Below, piece after piece: positions 40,106 through 46,898 of a stretch of DNA of 64,000 bases. The translations under genes and the position numbers were made by a program. Numbering within the stretch: position 1 is the stretch's first letter; every line of letters starts with the position of its first letter. The DNA comes from Thermithiobacillus plumbiphilus (GTDB lineage: Bacteria > Pseudomonadota > Gammaproteobacteria > Acidithiobacillales > Thermithiobacillaceae), in contig NZ_JBBPCO010000003.1 in NCBI RefSeq assembly GCF_038070005.1, positions 62,001 through 126,000 of the forward strand. The letters are read 5' to 3'. The notes beneath the pieces are model-generated. The model saw only the letters and a list, made by a program, of their open reading frames with translations. It did not search any database and was not told the origin of the DNA.

Positions 40106-40333
40106 ATGGCTATCTCAATCCGGTTGCCCGAGGACGTGGAAACCCGGCTTGACCAGTTGGCGCTTCTGACCGGGCGCAGTAAGAGCTTTTATATCCGCGA
40201 GGCGCTGGTGCAACACTTGGACGACTTGGAAGACCTGTACCTGGCCGAGCGCGAGTTGGAAGAAATCAGAGCGGGCAGAGCCGAAACCACACCGCTTGAA
40301 GACGTGATGAAGCGCTATGGCGTGGAAGGTTGA
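40106..40333 (+). CDS. Ribbon-helix-helix antitoxin (RelB-like)
   Basis: Protein of 75 residues. The N-terminal RHH domain (S-I-R-L-P-E-D-V-E-T-R-L, then G-R-S-K-S-F-Y-I-R-E-A-L) binds DNA, and the acidic C-terminal helix should bind the toxin. GAGGAGG ribosome site. Overlaps the RelE-like gene by 17 bases. Confidence 0.9.
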   Translation: MAISIRLPEDVETRLDQLALLTGRSKSFYIREALVQHLDDLEDLYLAERELEEIRAGRAETTPLEDVMKRYGVEG

Positions 40334-40586
40334 ACTGTCGTCTCAGGCTCAAAAAGATCTTGATCAGCTCGATCCACAGATTGCACGCCGAATCTTGAAG
40401 TTCCTCTCTGATCGCGTGGCGCGTCTGGATGATCCGCGTGCAATCGGGGAGGCGCTCAAGGGGTCGCGCCTGGGTGAATTCTGGAAATACCGTGTAGGTG
40501 ACTATCGGCTCATTGCCAGCATAGCGGATGGCAGGCTGACAGTGCTCATCGTGCGCATCGGCAATCGCCGCGAGGTGTACCGCTGA
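40317..40586 (+). CDS. RelE/StbE-family toxin
   Basis: Ribosome-dependent mRNA interferase-like protein of 89 residues. Family motifs are D-L-D-Q-L-D-P-Q-I-A-R-R-I, the W-K-Y-R-V-G-D-Y-R-L segment with the catalytic-type basic residues, and the C-terminal G-N-R-R-E-V-Y. Converges with the HEPN gene at 40741 across a 154-base gap that holds R4. Confidence 0.9.
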   Translation: MAWKVELSSQAQKDLDQLDPQIARRILKFLSDRVARLDDPRAIGEALKGSRLGEFWKYRVGDYRLIASIADGRLTVLIVRIGNRREVYR

Positions 40587-40599
40587 AATGCGCTGCAAC

Positions 40600-40680
40600 G
40601 AAGGTCTCGCGGATGGTGGCGATCTGTTCGGGAGTCAGGCGCATAGGGGAATACCTCGCTCACTTCTGTTTTTCTATACT
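40600..40680 (-). repeat. R4: orphan HEPN-end/MNT-start junction
   Basis: On the minus strand it holds about 30 bases matching the end of HEPN copy 2 (28 of 30 identical, coding for Y-R-K-T-E-V), then the MNT start M-R-L-T-P-E-Q-I-A-T-I-R-E-T-F. Relative to intact copies it has one extra base at the junction and lacks 12 bases inside the head. The HEPN body and MNT body are gone. It marks a lost MNT-HEPN module. Confidence 0.85.
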
Positions 40681-40740
40681 ATACCGAATTTGCAATTGAA
40701 GCCGCCCGGGCGGTGGGGCTTTCATCAAGCGCTTCAGTGC

Positions 40741-41163
40741 TCAGGGCATACGCAGGTTCACTCGAATCTCAGGCGGCATTTTCTCCATTACGAAATCCAG
40801 CACCTGACCAGCTGCATGCAGCGCCTCGTGCGCATCGGATACCACGGGCATCATGCATTCGCCAGGATAACGAAACAGGGTGGCATACGGTGTCAGCACT
40901 TCGGCGAATTCAGCCAGAGATTGAAAGGTCGGGTCCTTCGCCTGGCAGAAATCAGAGAGAAGAACGAGATCATGCGTTTTTGGAAAGGGGATGTCATGCA
41001 AGGCAAGAAAGGCCTTGAGGGCTTTCTCCGCAGTTTGTTGGCAATGATAAGCGGCGGTATCGAGATAAGGCGCCTCACCGGTCATCAGGCACCGTGCGGA
41101 ACCCAGATCGTGCTGGGCCTTGACGAGCCATTGGCCAATCTCGCGGTGTTTGGCCTCATCCAT
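40741..41163 (-). CDS. HEPN-domain protein (PF05168-like), partner of MNT E
   Basis: All-helical protein of 140 residues: W-L-x-K-A-x-x-D-L near the start, then Y-H-C-Q-Q-T-A-E-K-A-L-K-A-F-L, K-T-H-D-L-x-L-L and a late R-Y-P-G motif. These mark the HEPN family that pairs with MNT proteins of the E type. It is unlike the HEPN copy 1/2 family. The ATG at 41163 overlaps MNT E by 8 bases. Confidence 0.88.
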   Translation of the reverse strand: MDEAKHREIGQWLVKAQHDLGSARCLMTGEAPYLDTAAYHCQQTAEKALKAFLALHDIPFPKTHDLVLLSDFCQAKDPTFQSLAEFAEVLTPYATLFRYPGECMMPVVSDAHEALHAAGQVLDFVMEKMPPEIRVNLRMP

Positions 41164-41476
41164 GCAGAACCTTACCACGTTCCAGCGCCTGCTTGAGCAG
41201 GGAACTCGCCACCTGTTGAGCCCGCCTGACTTCCTGCCGTGTCGCCACCAGGATGTCCACCGGTACGCCCAGGCCATGCAGCGCGCGATAGGCAGCACGC
41301 GCGCGCCGGTAGGGGGGCTCATCCGAATCGGGGACAATGACGAGCAAGTCGATATCGCTGTCCTGGTTCGGTTGTCCCCAAACAAGGGAGCCAAACAGGA
41401 TGATGCGATCGGGATGCAGGGCGCGAGCCACCCGATCAGCGGCTTCACGGGCCTTGTCTTCGCTAATCGGTATCAT
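41156..41476 (-). CDS. MNT-family nucleotidyltransferase MNT E
   Basis: Protein of 106 residues. The active-site core is I-I-L-F-G-S-L-V-W-G-Q then S-D-I-D-L-L-V, with V-D-I-L-V as the third acidic strand. Its sequence belongs to a different MNT subfamily from A-D. It is preceded, with an ATGA overlap, by a 40-residue frame that is the truncated head of an A-D type MNT (R5), so its translation may depend on that head. Confidence 0.9.
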   Translation of the reverse strand: MIPISEDKAREAADRVARALHPDRIILFGSLVWGQPNQDSDIDLLVIVPDSDEPPYRRARAAYRALHGLGVPVDILVATRQEVRRAQQVASSLLKQALERGKVLHG

Positions 41477-41595
41477 GCGGAGCTTCCTATGGGGAAATCG
41501 AGGTCGATTTCGAGTTGCCAGACCCGAGCCTCGGGACCGAAGGTCTCGCGGGCGGTGGCGCGGATGGTGGCGATCTGCTCGGGAGTCAGGCGCAT
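41473..41595 (-). pseudogene. R5: truncated MNT head, 40-residue frame coupled to MNT E
   Basis: Starts with the constant head (M-R-L-T-P-E-Q-I-A-T-I-R-A-T-A-R-E-T-F-G-P-E-A-R-V-W) and then, where L-F-G-S should follow, runs into Q-L-E-I-D-L-D-F-P-I and a stop. It has lost the GS half of the active site. The stop overlaps the MNT E start by ATGA, and the start overlaps the end of the preceding partner gene by 10 bases. It may be a mere relic or a working leader that couples translation. Confidence 0.8.
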
Positions 41596-41858
41596 GGGAG
41601 TAGCCCATATCTCTGGCAACATTCTTCAAACTTGCCAATCATTGCGAGCAGCGTATCCATGTTGTCGCGCAGGGCATTGAGGTATTTCACCGCTGTCTGT
41701 GCGGCCAGACGCTCGGCCATTTCCGGGTTGTCGAGATCCGAGGCGTCAATCGGCCAACGCAGCCGTCCGGCACTGAAGCGCAAACCATCCTGCAGGCGTT
41801 GCAAAACCGCCAGTTGACGACCCAAGAGGGCTTGTTGCTCTTGAAACAGCGTGCTCAT
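41586..41858 (-). CDS. Partner of MNT C, unknown small helical protein
   Basis: Protein of 90 residues, start overlapping the MNT C stop by ATGA. No family recognised. A segment around residues 40-75 (N-P-E-M-A-E-R-L-A-A, then L-L-A-M-I-G) loosely recalls N-P-D-L-A-E-R-V-E-A of HEPN copy 2. No R-x4-6-H motif is present. Its last three residues P-C-A and its stop codon are read from repeat R5 in another frame. Presumed toxin or effector by position only. Confidence 0.55.
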   Translation of the reverse strand: MSTLFQEQQALLGRQLAVLQRLQDGLRFSAGRLRWPIDASDLDNPEMAERLAAQTAVKYLNALRDNMDTLLAMIGKFEECCQRYGLLPCA

Positions 41859-42148
41859 GCCAGACGTACTCCCGTCAGCCGGGCAATGTTGGCGATGGGT
41901 CCCGGCTGGTGCTCGGGGGTCTGCACCACGAGATCGACTGGCAGGTGCATGGCATATTCCATGCGCGCTCGGGTACGCAGCAAAGCCTGGACCGGGATGT
42001 CCTGGTCACTTTCGACGAGCAGGTCGATGTCCCCGCCCAGTGCGCTGTCATCCACGCGCGAACCGAACAGCCAGACGCGGGCCTCGGGACCGAAGGTCTC
42101 GCGGGCGGTGGCGCGGATGGTGTCGATTTGCTCGGGGCTCAGGCGCAT
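41855..42148 (-). CDS. Minimal nucleotidyltransferase MNT C
   Basis: Protein of 97 residues. Head residues 1-43 are like MNT A/B/D (GS-x9-DID), including the S-R-V-D-D-S-A-L-G-G variant shared with D. The C-terminal half (from about V-E-S-D-Q-D) is unique: M-H-L-P-V-D-L-V-V-Q-T-P-E-H. Start repeat R6. The start overlaps the HEPN copy 2 stop by 10 bases, and the stop overlaps its partner by 4. Confidence 0.85.
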   Translation of the reverse strand: MRLSPEQIDTIRATARETFGPEARVWLFGSRVDDSALGGDIDLLVESDQDIPVQALLRTRARMEYAMHLPVDLVVQTPEHQPGPIANIARLTGVRLA

Positions 42149-42654
42149 GGGAACACCTCTCTCACTTCTGTTTTTCTATACCAGCCTCGGCGCTCGATCT
42201 CAAGGATCATGTTGTTGGCCGCAGACATGACCATTGGTGCGAATTCATGACCCGACTGCAACGCGCTGGCAAGTACGCTCAGATCTTCCACATATTCATG
42301 CACCATCTGGTTCCGCAGCTTGCGCAGGGTCATCCACTCATCAGCGGAGGCAATCAGCCTCAGGCGCTCGGCCCGGTCGAGGTTGTCGATAGCGGCTCCA
42401 GGCGTTTCTCCCAGGGCGGTCAGAAGTACAGGGAGCAATTTGTCGCCAAGGGTGTCCTGCAGCCGGGCGAAGCGGCTGACGAAGGCCTCTACCCGTTCCG
42501 CCAGATCGGGGTTGGTTTCGAGTTGCAGGGCACGCTCCAGGGTGAAGGGCTCCGAAAACAGACGCTGATCCGTGCTCGCGAGATGCTGACATTCCTTGCG
42601 CACCACGCGCGTGAGGAATTGCAGCCGCAAGGCAATTTTCGGGTCGAGCTTCAT
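42139..42654 (-). CDS. HEPN toxin (HepT-like), copy 2
   Basis: Protein of 171 residues, mostly helical, with the RNase motif R-N-Q-M-V-H-E-Y (R-x4-H-x-Y) at about residues 115-122. The tyrosine is the residue that MntA AMPylates in the Shewanella HepT-MntA pair. It overlaps MNT D by 4 bases at its start. Its end runs into repeat R6, which gives the last residues P-C-A and the stop. Intact counterpart of the pseudogene at 37843-38324. Confidence 0.85.
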   Translation of the reverse strand: MKLDPKIALRLQFLTRVVRKECQHLASTDQRLFSEPFTLERALQLETNPDLAERVEAFVSRFARLQDTLGDKLLPVLLTALGETPGAAIDNLDRAERLRLIASADEWMTLRKLRNQMVHEYVEDLSVLASALQSGHEFAPMVMSAANNMILEIERRGWYRKTEVREVFPCA

Positions 42655-42950
42655 AATACCCGCCCTTCGGTGAAGGCGATCTCGTGGATGGGCAGGCGCC
42701 TGAGGTTGGGTGCGGCGAGCAGTACGTCCACCTTGCGGCCGTGCATCCGGCGGGAGATTCTGGCGGAAAGACGCGCCGCCAGTAGCGCCGGATTGTTGAT
42801 TGGCTCGGATGATTCGAGCATGAGGTCGATGTCTCCGCCCAGTGCGCTGTCATCCACGCGCGAGCCGAAGAGCCAGACGCGCGCCTCGGGACCGAAGGTC
42901 TCGCAGGCGGTGGCGCGGATGGTGTCGATCTGCTCGGGAGTCAGGCGCAT
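42651..42950 (-). CDS. Minimal nucleotidyltransferase antitoxin MNT D
   Basis: Protein of 99 residues. The head carries the S-R-V-D-D-S-A-L-G-G variant of MNT C, while the C-terminal half is that of MNT A with one change, so it looks like a C/A mosaic. GS-x9-DID core intact. Start repeat R7. It forms an intact toxin-antitoxin pair with HEPN copy 2. Start at 42950 fixed by the match to the other heads. Confidence 0.87.
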   Translation of the reverse strand: MRLTPEQIDTIRATACETFGPEARVWLFGSRVDDSALGGDIDLMLESSEPINNPALLAARLSARISRRMHGRKVDVLLAAPNLRRLPIHEIAFTEGRVL

Positions 42951-42982
42951 GGGAGAGCATCTCAGTGATAGCACGTTCAGCA

Positions 42983-43273
42983 TCAATAAAGGGACCGCGC
43001 TGGTGGCCACTGGCGGGCCGTATGGACCAAGGCGAGCACCCACACCGTTTGTCCATTGATCTCGTAAACCAGACGATAGTTCTCATGCGGAATCAGCTCT
43101 CGGGTACCGGGAATCTCCCCAGTGCGGCCTGAGAGCGGGAAATCGGCCAGTTTCGTCACTGCGCCGCTGATCAACAGATCCATCCTGATAGCCGCCGCAG
43201 GATTGCCTTCCGCGATATAGGCCACGATATCGGCACGATCCTGTTTGGCGGCCACCGTCCAGCGGACTTTCAC
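42983..43273 (-). CDS. RelE/ParE-family toxin
   Basis: Protein of 96 residues of the ParE/RelE fold: W-T-V-A-A-K-Q-D-R-A-D-I-V-A-Y-I at the N-terminus and G-T-R-E-L-I-P-H-E-N-Y-R-L-V-Y-E-I in the middle, with V-L-A-L-V-H-T-A-R-Q near the end. Overlaps its antitoxin by 4 bases. ParE proteins act on gyrase and RelE on mRNA; the sequence does not decide which. Confidence 0.9.
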   Translation of the reverse strand: MKVRWTVAAKQDRADIVAYIAEGNPAAAIRMDLLISGAVTKLADFPLSGRTGEIPGTRELIPHENYRLVYEINGQTVWVLALVHTARQWPPARSLY

Positions 43274-43563
43274 AGTTCGGCGGAGCCCACCTTACGAAGT
43301 AGTTCCGCTCGCCGCGCGGCAAACTCGGCTTCAACTTCTTCATTGGAGTAGCTTCGGCCGGCATGCGCCTGTGCGCGCGCCAATTCCACTTTGCGGTGCA
43401 GAAATTCATTGTACTCACGCGCCTCGCGCTGACGCTGGACGAACTCACGCATCAGCTCACGAAGCACTTGCGAGGCCGGCCGATGTGCGGCTTCGGCAGC
43501 TGCCATGAACTGCTCACGCAACTCGGGTTCGAGCTTCATTGTGAACACGGCATCTTTCGGCAT
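43270..43563 (-). CDS. Ribbon-helix-helix antitoxin (ParD/CopG-like)
   Basis: Protein of 97 residues. The N-terminal F-T-M-K-L-E-P-E-L-R-E-Q-F and R-P-A-S-Q-V-L-R-E-L-M-R-E-F segments form the RHH domain; a long charged helix follows. The ATG at 43563 has an AGGAG site. The 146-base gap upstream contains an AT-rich stretch with the palindrome GTATATAC (43596-43603), a possible autoregulatory site, and R8. Confidence 0.88.
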   Translation of the reverse strand: MPKDAVFTMKLEPELREQFMAAAEAAHRPASQVLRELMREFVQRQREAREYNEFLHRKVELARAQAHAGRSYSNEEVEAEFAARRAELLRKVGSAEL

Positions 43564-43654
43564 GGTCGTTCTCCTGCGCAGCGCATACCAACAAAGTATA
43601 TACGTTATATTGCCGTTAGCCAATTCTTGGGGTACCTCATGGCTAATTTATTGG

Positions 43655-43698
43655 GAGCGCGGATGGTGGCGATCTGCTCGGGAGTCAGGCGTATGGGG
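43655..43698 (-). repeat. R8: orphan copy of the MNT gene start
   Basis: Matches the MNT head for 37 bases from the former start codon, which is now ATA, through I-A-T-I-R, then breaks after CGCGCTCC. R1 breaks at the same place. It lies 92 bases upstream of the ParD-like gene and is the right-hand end of the repeat series. Confidence 0.8.
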
Positions 43699-43709
43699 AA
43701 AGATCCGGC

Positions 43710-44282
43710 CTAGCGCCAGAGGCCGGTGTCCTCGTAGAGGTCTTCGAGCGAAAGGGCGGCGCTGTAACCTGGGCAGTAAATGTTGAGCACCTCGCCGGGA
43801 TCCAGGCGGGCGCTGAGCCATTCGCCATCCTCGCCACGCAGGTAGTATTCCACGGCCACCTGTTCGGCGTCGATGAGCAGGTAGTAGCGCAGGCTGTCGA
43901 GCTGCTGGTAGGCCTGGCGCTTTTCGCGCTGGTCGATGCTCTCGGTGGATGGCGAGAGCACTTCGGCAATCAGGCAGGGGCGCTCCAGATATAAGGGGTG
44001 CTCGTCGGCGGGATCGCAGCCGAGCATGACATCGGGGTAGTAGAAGGCATTGCTGGCGCGCACGCGGGCCTTCATGTCGCTGATGAAGACGCCGCAGGGC
44101 CCGCCCCGCGCGGCGGCGCGCAGGTGGAAGGCGAGATTGAGAGAAATGAGATTATGGCGCCTGCTGGCGCCGGACATGGCGAAAACCATGCCGTCGATAT
44201 ATTCGTGCTTGACCGGGCTTTGCTCCTCGTTGGCCAGGTAGTCTTCAGGACTGAGACGCTGGAGCTTTTTGGGCGCAGACAT
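43710..44282 (-). CDS. Uma2/DUF820-family PD-(D/E)xK endonuclease-like protein
   Basis: Protein of 190 residues: K-H-E-Y-I-D-G-M-V-F-A-M-S-G-A at the N-terminus, Y-P-D-V-M-L-G (D) and C-L-I-A-E-V-L-S-P-S-T (E) as the nuclease-like core. The family is abundant in cyanobacteria and scattered in mobile regions; function is unknown. The ATG at 44282 has a GAGG site. It stands between the toxin-antitoxin array and rfbB. Confidence 0.85.
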   Translation of the reverse strand: MSAPKKLQRLSPEDYLANEEQSPVKHEYIDGMVFAMSGASRRHNLISLNLAFHLRAAARGGPCGVFISDMKARVRASNAFYYPDVMLGCDPADEHPLYLERPCLIAEVLSPSTESIDQREKRQAYQQLDSLRYYLLIDAEQVAVEYYLRGEDGEWLSARLDPGEVLNIYCPGYSAALSLEDLYEDTGLWR

Positions 44283-44384
44283 GGCGGACCTCGCAGTCTG
44301 GTTGACTTTTATTGAGTCTAACAGCGTGTTTGGTGCCACGCCAGCGGCCTGCGCTCAGGTAAGCCCCTGATCCAGCAGGACTAC

Positions 44385-45482
44385 TCACGCGTACTGTTGC
44401 TTGACCCAATCCTGATAGCTGCCGTCCATCACCGCCCGCCACCAGGGCTCGTTGGCCAGGAACCAGTCGATGGTCTTGCGAATGCCGGTCTCGAAGCTTT
44501 CCTGCGGCGCATAGCCGAGCTCGGACATGATCTTGTGGGCATCGATGGCATAGCGCCGATCATGGCCGGGGCGATCCTTGACGTAAGTGATCAGGCTCGC
44601 GGCCTGGTTTTGGGCGGCGGGTGAGCGCGGGAAGCGCTGGTGCAGGCTAGGATCGTGAGCGAAGGCTTCGTCCAGTAATTGGCAGACCAGTTTCACGATG
44701 TCGATATTGGCCCATTCGTTGTTGCCACCGATGTTGTAGACCTCTCCTACCCGTCCCTGATTGAGCACCAGTTCGATGCCACGGGCATGGTCCTCGACAT
44801 AGAGCCAGTCGCGGATGTTCATGCCATCGCCATACACCGGCAGGGGCTTGCCTTCCAGGATGTTGACGATCAGCAGTGGTATGAGCTTTTCCGGGAAATG
44901 GTAGGGCCCGTAGTTGTTGGAACAGTTGCTGGTCGTGACCGGCAGGCCATAGGTGTGATGATAGGCTCGCACTAAATGATCCGAGGCGGCCTTGCTGGCC
45001 GAGTACGGTGAGTTCGGCGCATAGGGCGTGGTTTCGGTGAAGGCCGGATCAGTGGGGCCGAGCGAGCCATAGACCTCGTCGGTGCTCACATGATGAAAAC
45101 GCGGGCTGGCGGGTGCGTCATCACTGTCGAGCCAGGCCTTTCGGGCGGCTTTGAGGAGCGTGTGGGTGCCGATGACATTGGTCTCGATGAAGGCATCTGG
45201 CCCGAGAATGGAGCGGTCCACATGGGACTCGGCGGCAAAGTGCACGATGGTATCGATGGCTTCTTCCCGCATGAGCCGGTCCACCAAAGCCCCATCGCGG
45301 ATGTCGCCATGCACGAAGCGGAATCCGGCATGGTCCTTGACTGGATCGAGGTTGGCGGGATTGCCAGCGTAGGTCAGGGCATCGAGCACCAGGAGGCGGT
45401 CTGCCGGGTGATGTCTGGCCCAATAATGGACGAAGTTCGCGCCGATGAAGCCAGCGCCGCCGGTGACAAGCAGCTTACGCAT
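44385..45482 (-). CDS. rfbB: dTDP-glucose 4,6-dehydratase RfbB
   Basis: Second enzyme of dTDP-L-rhamnose synthesis, 365 residues. NAD-binding [10 protein letters not shown], the catalytic Y-x3-K (Y-S-A-S-K) and S-T-D-E-V-Y-G are present. The ATG at 45482 is used because the conserved N-terminus starts there; a longer frame upstream is not conserved. It overlaps rfbD by 8 bases and ends the galU-rfbACDB run. A broken second copy is at 36900-37230. Confidence 0.97.
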   Translation of the reverse strand: MRKLLVTGGAGFIGANFVHYWARHHPADRLLVLDALTYAGNPANLDPVKDHAGFRFVHGDIRDGALVDRLMREEAIDTIVHFAAESHVDRSILGPDAFIETNVIGTHTLLKAARKAWLDSDDAPASPRFHHVSTDEVYGSLGPTDPAFTETTPYAPNSPYSASKAASDHLVRAYHHTYGLPVTTSNCSNNYGPYHFPEKLIPLLIVNILEGKPLPVYGDGMNIRDWLYVEDHARGIELVLNQGRVGEVYNIGGNNEWANIDIVKLVCQLLDEAFAHDPSLHQRFPRSPAAQNQAASLITYVKDRPGHDRRYAIDAHKIMSELGYAPQESFETGIRKTIDWFLANEPWWRAVMDGSYQDWVKQQYA

Positions 45483-46353
45483 CTCGCTGTTCCTTGAGTT
45501 CTTGCAACACCTGGCGCAGGGCGACGCGCCAGTGGAGCGGCGCCAGGTCAAAGTCCGCCCAGCTCTGGGTCTTGTCGAGCACGCTGTAGGCCGGGCGCTT
45601 GGCGGGGGTGGGGTAATCCTGGGTGCGAATCGGGCGGATTGGTATGGCCTTATCAAGCAGGCCGAGCGCCAGGGCCTCTTCCTGGATGGCGAGGGCAAAG
45701 TCATACCAGCTTGCCACACCACTGTCGGTCCAGTGATAGATGCCGCGCAGATCGGGTTTGCTCGCGGCCCGCCAGATCGCCTGGGCGAGTGTGTGGGCCG
45801 AGGTCGGCGTGCCGATCTGATCACTCACCACCGCGAGCTGTTCGCGCTCGGCCATCAGGCGCAGCATGGTCTTGACGAAGTTGTTCCCGTGGGCGGCATA
45901 GACCCAGGCGGTGCGGATGATCAGGGCCTGACTTTGTGTGATCTCCTGCACCTGCTGCTCGCCCTCACACTTGCTGGCGCCGTAGACGCCGAGTGGGTTG
46001 GTCTGGTCGGCTGGTTGATAGGGCGTGGATTTGTTGCCGTCAAACACAAAATCAGTGGAGATGTGGATCAGCCGCGCCCCGCTGCCTTGCGCGGCACGGG
46101 CGAGATTCGCTGCACCCTCGGCGTTGACGGCATGGGCGCGTCCGGGCTCGGTTTCGGCCTGGTCCACCTTGGTGTAGGCGGCGGCATTGATGATGAGGGA
46201 GGGCGCAAAGCGGCTGACCGCCGGCCGGACCGCATCGGCCTGGCTGATGTCCAGTGTTCGGCTGTCCAGGGCGAGCAGTTCACAGCTTCCAGGAGCAGAA
46301 TCTTGCAGTGCCTGCCCGAGCTGGCCGCTGGCGCCGGTGATCAGGACCTTCAT
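45475..46353 (-). CDS. rfbD: dTDP-4-dehydrorhamnose reductase RfbD
   Basis: Last step to dTDP-L-rhamnose. 292 residues with [18 protein letters not shown] and Y-G-A-S-K-C-E-G-E (the Y-x3-K pair). The ATG at 46353 overlaps the rfbC stop by ATGA, so coupling decides this start over a GTG three codons upstream. Confidence 0.96.
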   Translation of the reverse strand: MKVLITGASGQLGQALQDSAPGSCELLALDSRTLDISQADAVRPAVSRFAPSLIINAAAYTKVDQAETEPGRAHAVNAEGAANLARAAQGSGARLIHISTDFVFDGNKSTPYQPADQTNPLGVYGASKCEGEQQVQEITQSQALIIRTAWVYAAHGNNFVKTMLRLMAEREQLAVVSDQIGTPTSAHTLAQAIWRAASKPDLRGIYHWTDSGVASWYDFALAIQEEALALGLLDKAIPIRPIRTQDYPTPAKRPAYSVLDKTQSWADFDLAPLHWRVALRQVLQELKEQRDA

Positions 46354-46898
46354 GGATAGCACTCGGCAGTTTGCAGGCTGGCGGCCTTGGCATCCTTAGA
46401 CGAAAGCCGAGGCGGCTGGCCATCGACGAGCGGCCAGGTGATGCCCAGCTCGGGATCATCCCATCTCAGGGAGCGCTCGAACTCGGGCGCATAGTAGTCG
46501 GTGCACTTGTAGACGAAATCAGCATAGTCGCTGATGACGTAGAATCCATGGGCAAAGCCCGGCGGGACCCAGAGCTGGTGCCTGTTGTCCACCGACAGCA
46601 CTTCCCCGACCCACTGGCCAAAAGTCGGCGAGCTGCGGCGCAGGTCGACGGCGACGTCATACACAGCGCCTGATACCACCCGCACCAGCTTGCCCTGGGG
46701 CTGTTGTACTTGATAGTGCAGGCCGCGCAGGATGCCCTGGGCCGAGCGGGAGTGGTTGTCCTGGACGAAATCAGCCGTAATGCCGGCATCCAGAAACTTG
46801 CGCTTTTCCCAGGTCTCCATGAAAAAGCCGCGATCGTCACCAAAGACACTGGGCTCGATGCGGATCACGTCGGGTATGGCGGTGGGGATGAACTTCAC
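46350..46898 (-). CDS. rfbC: dTDP-4-dehydrorhamnose 3,5-epimerase RfbC
   Basis: Cupin epimerase of 182 residues. [17 protein letters not shown], the catalytic histidine in G-L-H-Y-Q and Y-K-C-T-D-Y-Y mark the family. Third enzyme of the rhamnose pathway, coupled by 4-base overlaps on both sides. Confidence 0.97.
   Translation of the reverse strand: MKFIPTAIPDVIRIEPSVFGDDRGFFMETWEKRKFLDAGITADFVQDNHSRSAQGILRGLHYQVQQPQGKLVRVVSGAVYDVAVDLRRSSPTFGQWVGEVLSVDNRHQLWVPPGFAHGFYVISDYADFVYKCTDYYAPEFERSLRWDDPELGITWPLVDGQPPRLSSKDAKAASLQTAECYP

Noticed and set aside
41477-41638. 54-residue N-terminal extension of MNT E
   Set aside because: It reads the MNT head repeat in the wrong frame; the correct frame of that repeat is the 40-residue R5 frame.
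37771-43698. MNT-start repeats as a CRISPR array or integron attC sites
   Set aside because: Spacing is irregular (hundreds to more than a thousand bases), the repeats are coding, no cas or integrase gene is present and no clear attC-like symmetry was seen.
45483-45824. N-terminal extension of rfbB
   Set aside because: It is antisense-like low-complexity sequence within rfbD; the Rossmann N-terminus begins at 45482.
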